Positions 58,528 to 64,000 of a stretch of 64,000 nucleotides of DNA are shown one piece after another. The stretch lies in the NCBI GenBank assembly GCA_024138025.1, contig JAMXBD010000819.1, positions 310,001 through 374,000 of the forward strand, written 5' to 3'. Made by a program: the position numbers and the translations under genes. The notes beneath the pieces were generated by a model that was given only the letters and a program-made list of their open reading frames with translations, made no database searches and was not told the DNA's origin. The DNA comes from Combretum micranthum. Lineage: Eukaryota; Streptophyta; Magnoliopsida; Myrtales; Combretaceae. The stretch's first letter is position 1, and every line of letters begins with the position of its first letter.

Positions 58528-59040
58528 CTTAAGGATGCAAAAGCGTTGTGCTACCCATGAGCTCATTGAGCTCGATTAGTAAACCAACCAAGTTCAATAT
58601 TCAATTTAGGCTAAAAGTCGGCTCATAAATCTTTAAGAGGCTCATGAACAAGCACATTAATATATTTATGAGTTTCACATCGATGATATATTACATATAG
58701 GTATATAATTAAAACGCAAAAACTAATCTATATTAGTATATATGTATATATATTTATAGACTTTTATATATACTATTTTTAAGTTTGAAAAAAAGATAGA
58801 AAAAAGGGGTTATCTAAACGAGTCAAGTTCGAACTTAAATTCAAACTAGATAAAAGCTCGCCAAGCTCAACAAAAAGCTCAGCTCAACTCAATCTTGATT
58901 AGTAAACAAGCAAAGTTTAAGCTTAAATTTTAGGCTTAATAAATAGCTTGGCTTAAGCTTAGGCTTGATAATTTTTAAATAAGCCAAGCCCGAGCCTTCA
59001 AAAGCTCAACTTGATTTGTTTCATTTGTAACCCCACCTTT
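58528..59040. repeat. GAGCTCGA-type dispersed repeat, copy 1
   Basis: Contains GAGCTCATTGAGCTCGATTAG, GTAAACAAGC, AAGCTCAGCTC, and the end CAAAAGCTCAACTTGAT...CATTTGTAAC. It splits the duplicated DUF547 flank (the copy A block 26610-26640 continues at 59041). Its partner is 59425-59950. It is noncoding. Confidence 0.7.
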
Positions 59041-59424
59041 AGGCATGTATAGTTCGAATATATTTTACTTCTTGTACTTGTCACCTCGTGTAACTGTTAA
59101 TTGGATTAGAATAATAAGTTTATTATTAATATAATAAAAAGTACAAAAAAAATGTTCAATATGCAAGAAGGAGTTAGTTCCTCTCGACCTTTGAATAGAT
59201 AACAAAAGCCAACACATAGTAGGTGACCCTAGGCATCTCCACAAATCGAACCCAAATCTAGAACCAGCCCACCCTAACACTAATGGGTATAAATTGGGAA
59301 TGACCTAGATTTAACCAGGAATCAGGGATCTTGGTGGTCCCTTGAGTCAATACTAAAAAATTGAATAGTTAAAATTTAAAAGAATTTAAAAGATATAATA
59401 AATGGCAATGCAAAAATAAAGCTA
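59041..59424 (-). repeat. Duplicated flank, distal part, copy B
   Basis: Matches 26620-26940: TACTTGTCACC, CCAACACA, CACTAATGGGTATAAA and CAATACTAAAAA. This is the far end of the shared module 5' flank. Confidence 0.75.
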
Positions 59425-59950
59425 CTAAAGAGCTACTTTTGCTCGATTAGTAAACGAGACAAGCTCAAGCTTTGAATTAAGCTCACAAATCGACTCATTA
59501 AAGGGCTCATCTGGGCTCATGAGCAAGCCTGTGAATAACCACGTGAACAAGCCTATAGGCTCATTAACAAGCTCATTAGTTAATTTGTAAGCTTCAGATT
59601 TATGATATGTTATATATAAACATATGATTAAAACAACAAAACTAATTTCTTTATAATATATTTTTAAAGATTGTTAGAGATAATTTTCAGGTTAAAAAAA
59701 GGAAAAAGAGTTATTTAAACATGCAAGCTTATGCTTGAATTTCATGTTCAATAAAAAGCTCTGCTCGACTCGAGTTCAATTTATAAAGGAGCCGAACTTA
59801 AGCAGAAAATAAAGCTTATTTAGATAAATGAGTCGATCATAAGCCTAAATTTCATACTCAATTAAAATTTAGCTCGATCTCAATAATTTTTAAACAAATC
59901 AAGTCCGGGCTTACAAAAGCTCAGCTCAAATCTCATCATTTGTAACATTA
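59425..59950. repeat. GAGCTCGA-type dispersed repeat, copy 2
   Basis: Starts near GCTCGATTAGTAAACGAG and ends ACAAAAGCTCAGCTC...CATTTGTAAC. It has the same order of AGCTC/GCTCA motifs as copy 1 but is clearly diverged. Confidence 0.7.
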
Positions 59951-60357
59951 TGTAAATGTTACAAAAAAAATGTTTAAATTATTTTTATAGTTAATACAAA
60001 TAAATTATTATTTATTCACAAGAATTAATACATTATTAATATCAATACAAAATTGCGACATGGTATTTTCGAGCTAGTTATTGACACAAACCAACCTAAG
60101 GAGATGTCTAGGTGGCCTACGATTAGTCGTGAGAGAAAAACCTAATAAAGGTATGACCTATGAAGTTCTTATTAACTTTACTTGTCCTTCCTATAAAAAA
60201 AATTATTATTATAAAAGGTGGTCCATGGCTATCTACGTTATTTTAAAGTGCTTACTTGCTTAGATACCTCATAATTAAAAGACCCAGCCACCACTTATAG
60301 AATGCTACTTAACTTCCCTTTAAGTAGCCCTTCACCCTATCATTGGGGTATGCCTAG
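59951..60357. other. Intergenic, no gene recognised
   Basis: A 60-codon open frame (60081-60263) has no family resemblance and no partner. Confidence 0.45.
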
Positions 60358-61456
60358 CAAGAAGGAATTTAGTAAAACGTATACGACACTGAATCGCATT
60401 TGTATGATCGCTGTTTGAAAAACGATTGATATATGAATGCATTTATAGTAGAATCACATTATGAGGAGCGATCAATGAATATTATTAATTAACAAGGGAA
60501 TCGCATATATGAATAAGCAATTCATGAATATTATCAATTAACAAGTGAATCACATCTTATAGGTACAACTCACATATTATCATTACAATCACATCTTTAA
60601 TATGCGATTTTACATCTAAATTTTGGTTATTTTATTTATGTAATTTATATATGTGTAGTTTTTATTTGGTAGGTCAATAATCATACAATTTCTTCAAAAT
60701 TTACATCGACATATTTTAGGATTTGATTTTGCATGAAAACTAAAAATTTAAGCGTACTTTATGAGTTATTTGTTTATTCTATGAACATTTTTAGTCTATA
60801 AGGTAAACCATATGTTTCAATATAGAATATTTATCTAACATGTTATTTATGGTGTATGCTTATAATGACTAAGTTTATTTATTTAATTAAAAGAAGTATA
60901 GCATAATTTATTCGAGGGCAATTTTTTGAAACTTTAAATTGTTTGGTATGGGATTGACAAAAATATACATATAAATATAACAATCGTATGATATGGGATA
61001 ATATGCGATTTTGCATCTGTAATTTGATTATTTAATTTATGTAATTTGTATTTGTATAATTTTTACTTGATGGGTCAATAATCATACAATTTCTTTGGAA
61101 TTTACATCATTATATTTTAGAATTTGATTTTGCGTGAAAACCTAAAAACTTAAGCGTGCTTTGCAAGTTATTTGTTTATTCTGTGAGCACTTTTAGTCTA
61201 TGAGGTAAACCATGTGTTTCAATATAAAATATTTATCTAATATGTTATTAATGGTGTATGGTTATAATGACGTAAGTTTATTTATTTAATTTAAGGAAGT
61301 ATAGTATAATTTATCCGAGAGCAATTTTTTAAAACTTTAGATTGTTTGGTATGGGTTTAGCAAAAATATATGTATATAAATATAATAATTATATGATATG
61401 GGATGGATATAGAATTTTTGTTCAATAATGTTATGTTTATTGTTTTTTTTTTTCCA
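60358..61456 (-). repeat. Inverted 1.1-kb repeat, right arm
   Basis: Reverse complement of 50822-51925. Outer landmarks are AGGAATTTAGTAAAACGT at 60365-60382 and TTATGTTTATTG at about 61431-61443. The tandem 400-bp units and the GCGATTC-rich tail are in mirror order. Confidence 0.88.
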
Positions 61457-62330
61457 ATAATAGTAACGTAATGAGTTCCTTAAGGCAACTATAAACTATA
61501 AGATCTAACTCAACATAAACAGCCCTTCATTGTCTTTATTTATATATCATGTAGAAATCTTCTACCATCATTACGAAAAATCTCATTATTTTACTGCAAC
61601 AAATCTCTTGTCCATATAGTTGATAGTAGACTTTTGAATAAGGATTATAAGGTCAAAGCCCAAAATTAATGGGCTTCTAGGCTTAATACTAGTGCTTATA
61701 GAGCTCACTCCATGAAGGCCCTAGAAGCAGACCGTGCCCCAACATTGGAAAAAGACTCCCAAGCAACCTCAGTTCATGTAGGCAACATATGCCCATGACC
61801 TTGATCTCGACCTCATACATAGAGATCGAAAGTAGCAAGGTCATATCAGTCGTGAGCCCCGACCTCAGTAACTTGATAACCAAATCTTCTTGGCATTCTG
61901 CACCCATCTAGCCACTCTCTACACCCAACATATTCGTGCCATAGTACTAACACAAGCACGATCAGTAGCTAGCACTATTGTGCCCCTTGGATCAGGCTAG
62001 CTAGTAACCCAAAGGAAACCTGACACATGTCAAGAATGTTTCATGGTCCCCACGCCTATAAGGAATCATCTGAATCTTCAAGACAAGTAAGCTTTCAATT
62101 TTACTAGAGGATAGTTAGTGTTTCATATTCCATGAACCTACTACTAACTTAAGTATCAGAGTGACCACGTTGGACAATCCTCCATCGCAACCCTAATTGA
62201 GTTCTCTGTGTTCACAGTTTCTAGGTGCCACTGCATCTCACATCTTCCACTTAAGGAAAGGGAAAACTCTACCGGAAAATTTGACACTTGCGACAAATAT
62301 TATTCATCTTAATTACACCAAGTGTCTTTG
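61457..62330 (+). mobile_element. LTR-like retroelement fragment
   Basis: From about 61640 the base composition changes to GC-richer text. The stretch ACTTAAGTATCAGAGTGACC (about 62149-62168) leads into TCCTCCATCGCAACCC and a TGTGTTCACAG end. This matches the R/U5 style of plant Ty3/gypsy LTRs (a conserved TATCAGAGTG-like element). A CCTATAAGGAATC box at 62056 precedes it. Borders, target duplication and internal domains are not visible. Confidence 0.45.
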
Positions 62331-62690
62331 AATTAAGGGATTTGAAAATTGCGAAGCAGTTGAGAGAGAAGGAAAATGAAAGTTAAGAGGAAAGAAAGAA
62401 GTTTTTACTTTATGAGCATGTAAATATAGTTATAAGGTTAGTTGGGGGTTAAGAAATCCCTGACTAAAACAACATACAAAAATCATTCATTATCTTTATA
62501 AATTACTAAAATGATTTTCAAAAATAAAATTTTCTATTTATGATTTTACATTTAATATCATGCTTTTATTATCTATGATGAGCTAAAACCTAGTATGTAA
62601 CCATCACAACCACTCATAAATGGTATGGCATGTAGAACATATCTATAAACATAAGTTAATTGATAAATCCAAAATGTATACACTTTTCAT
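62331..62690. other. AT-rich spacer, nothing recognised
   Basis: No coding or repeat signal beyond short A/T runs. Confidence 0.45.
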
Positions 62691-64000
62691 CTCCAGTTGA
62701 TACTTAATTGTGTCAATTTTTAATATAAATGTGATGAATTGGTACTTTAATAAGCTTATTTGTGCTAAAACAGGTCATTGAGGAATTAGGAAGTGATTGG
62801 GCAAAGAATCAGTGAAGAACAAGAAAACAGGGCGAAAAATGTTGCAACACCGGAAAATTGAGAATCAACGCGCCGGCTTTCATGAAGGTGTAATCTCCAT
62901 GGAAGCAAATTTACTTACACTGCTGATGAATGTTGGCAGCGTTTGTTGATGAAAAGGCAATTTCTGTAAAGTCATTTTACGTTGGCAAATTTTGAGCCAA
63001 TGCCGCCTTCGTTGGAACAAGTGTTCAAGCATCCAGATTTTATTTCTATAACGCCGGCTTTTCACACCGCATGCGTAGGAAGAGAAACTACCGACGTTTG
63101 AACTGGCAATTGAAAATTTTGTGTTTGTTCTATGTTTAAATATTGGCAAACGGGAGAGAGAGGGAGACGACAGTTCTTAGTTTTTTTTTTTTTAGAATAG
63201 AGAGAAAATAGAGAGTAGATACATAGATATTGCTCCATAGATGAGAATTAACATCATATTTGTTCGTGATTAATTGCAGATGACTTGACAGTGCGTTTTA
63301 GACACTTTGTACGGTTTGAATTCTTAATTCTATTATCTGTGTTTAATTAATTGAGTATTCTTTTTGTATTTGATGATCAATATGTTCTTAGTTATAATAA
63401 TTAACGTGTTATTAGTTGTAATCATTATGCTTTGCTAAATCTTATATGGTGGGAATGTGATTAAATCCTTATTTGCTAAGATGATCGTTGAATTCATGAT
63501 GTGTGATTGTTAGAGTTATGTGAAATTCTTGTTTAATTCCTGAAATGAGCCTTGTATTCGGGAGGATCTTGGTAAATGAGAAATTAGTTAGATCGGGAGA
63601 GATATCTGATTTCATTGGAATTAATAAATGAGTTTTAATATCCAAATGCGAAAGCTGAGATGTTATTTCCATTTAGAAATTTTTGTTGTAACTAAAGCAA
63701 TGTTTTAAGTTGGATTTGAACTAAGGAATTAGGGAAAATTCGATTTAGGTCATTAGACAATTATAGAATTGGGAGATTCATAGTTGTTAAATTTGATTCC
63801 TTTGATATTCTGAGTGGCGGAAGCCACTAGGTTGTTTTAAGGTTTAAAAAGATTTTTAAGAACTTTGGAAAGAAGTTTTAATATTGCTAGTTTCACTTGA
63901 ATTTTCATGAGTCTAATTATTATAATAACATAAGTTCAATTTGATTAGCAAGCTTGGGATTTGATCTAAGTTCTCACTATTGAGTTATATAGTTTCTGTG
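62691..64000 (+). mobile_element. LTR or leader of a retroelement continuing past the window
   Basis: The text has the layout of an Athila/Tat-like LTR: an AT-rich start, GCGCCGGCTT and ACGCCGGCTT motifs at 62870-63062, a GAGAGAGAGGGAGA stretch (63152-63168), poly-T, then a long T/A-rich U5-like part with GGGAGGATCTTGG (63560). No gag or pol is reached before the window ends. The family call is inference. Confidence 0.45.

Noticed and set aside
50822..61456. Helitron interpretation of the inverted arms
   Set aside because: No TC start, CTRR end or terminal hairpin could be placed, and Helitrons do not have terminal inverted repeats.
61689..61907. 72-codon minus-strand frame
   Set aside because: Falls in the GC-richer LTR-like fragment, antisense to its apparent direction; no domain.

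Overview
This is nuclear DNA of a flowering plant, most likely a eudicot. The signs are: strongly AT-rich intergenic sequence; spliced genes with plant GT-AG introns; plant-only protein families (a PDV2-type plastid-division protein, MIP1 leucine-zipper/DUF547 proteins, and a PADRE/DUF4228 protein); and nested plant LTR retrotransposons. I see no organelle, bacterial or viral gene set, no tRNA or rRNA gene and no CRISPR array. I cannot name the species.

Layout. 1-9.6 kb is a Ty1/copia element (plus strand) in pieces. A long LTR (1-2951) sits in its gag, and a 2.56-kb solo LTR (5468-8026) sits in its reverse transcriptase. 9.6-12.6 kb is gene-poor and holds a foldback element and a duplicated marker segment. 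12.6-19.7 kb is copy 1 of a roughly 4.5-kb repeat, split by a solo LTR with a perfect 5-bp target duplication. 20.5-20.9 kb holds the only apparently intact gene, PADRE-like, on the minus strand. 21.5-24.3 kb is MIP1/DUF547 copy A (minus, damaged), followed by its 5' flank and a truncated PDV2 copy A (27.5-29.3 kb) interrupted by an AT-rich tandem array. 31.2-35.7 kb is copy 2 of the 4.5-kb repeat. 35.8-39.3 kb is another solo LTR, followed by a hAT-type element with a perfect 8-bp target duplication. 41.2-45.8 kb is PDV2 copy B (minus, frameshifted). 46.8-49.6 kb is a large insertion. 50.8-51.9 and 60.4-61.5 kb are inverted 1.1-kb repeat arms on either side of MIP1/DUF547 copy B (53.2-56.0 kb, minus, pseudogene). 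61.6-64 kb is LTR-type retroelement sequence that runs off the window.

How the pieces fit. Marker segment, DUF547 gene, 5' flank, PDV2 and PDV2 flank recur in the same order and orientation. The window therefore looks like a decayed tandem array of a two-gene module. Intact relatives of PDV2 act in chloroplast division at the outer envelope. MIP1/DUF547 proteins are predicted leucine-zipper proteins of uncertain function. Nothing in the sequence links the two functionally; co-duplication by linkage is the simplest reading. Later damage differs between the copies: independent 1-bp frameshifts, retroelement and DNA-transposon insertions, and loss of most of PDV2 copy A. All TE boundaries and family names come from reading the sequence by eye, without a database search.
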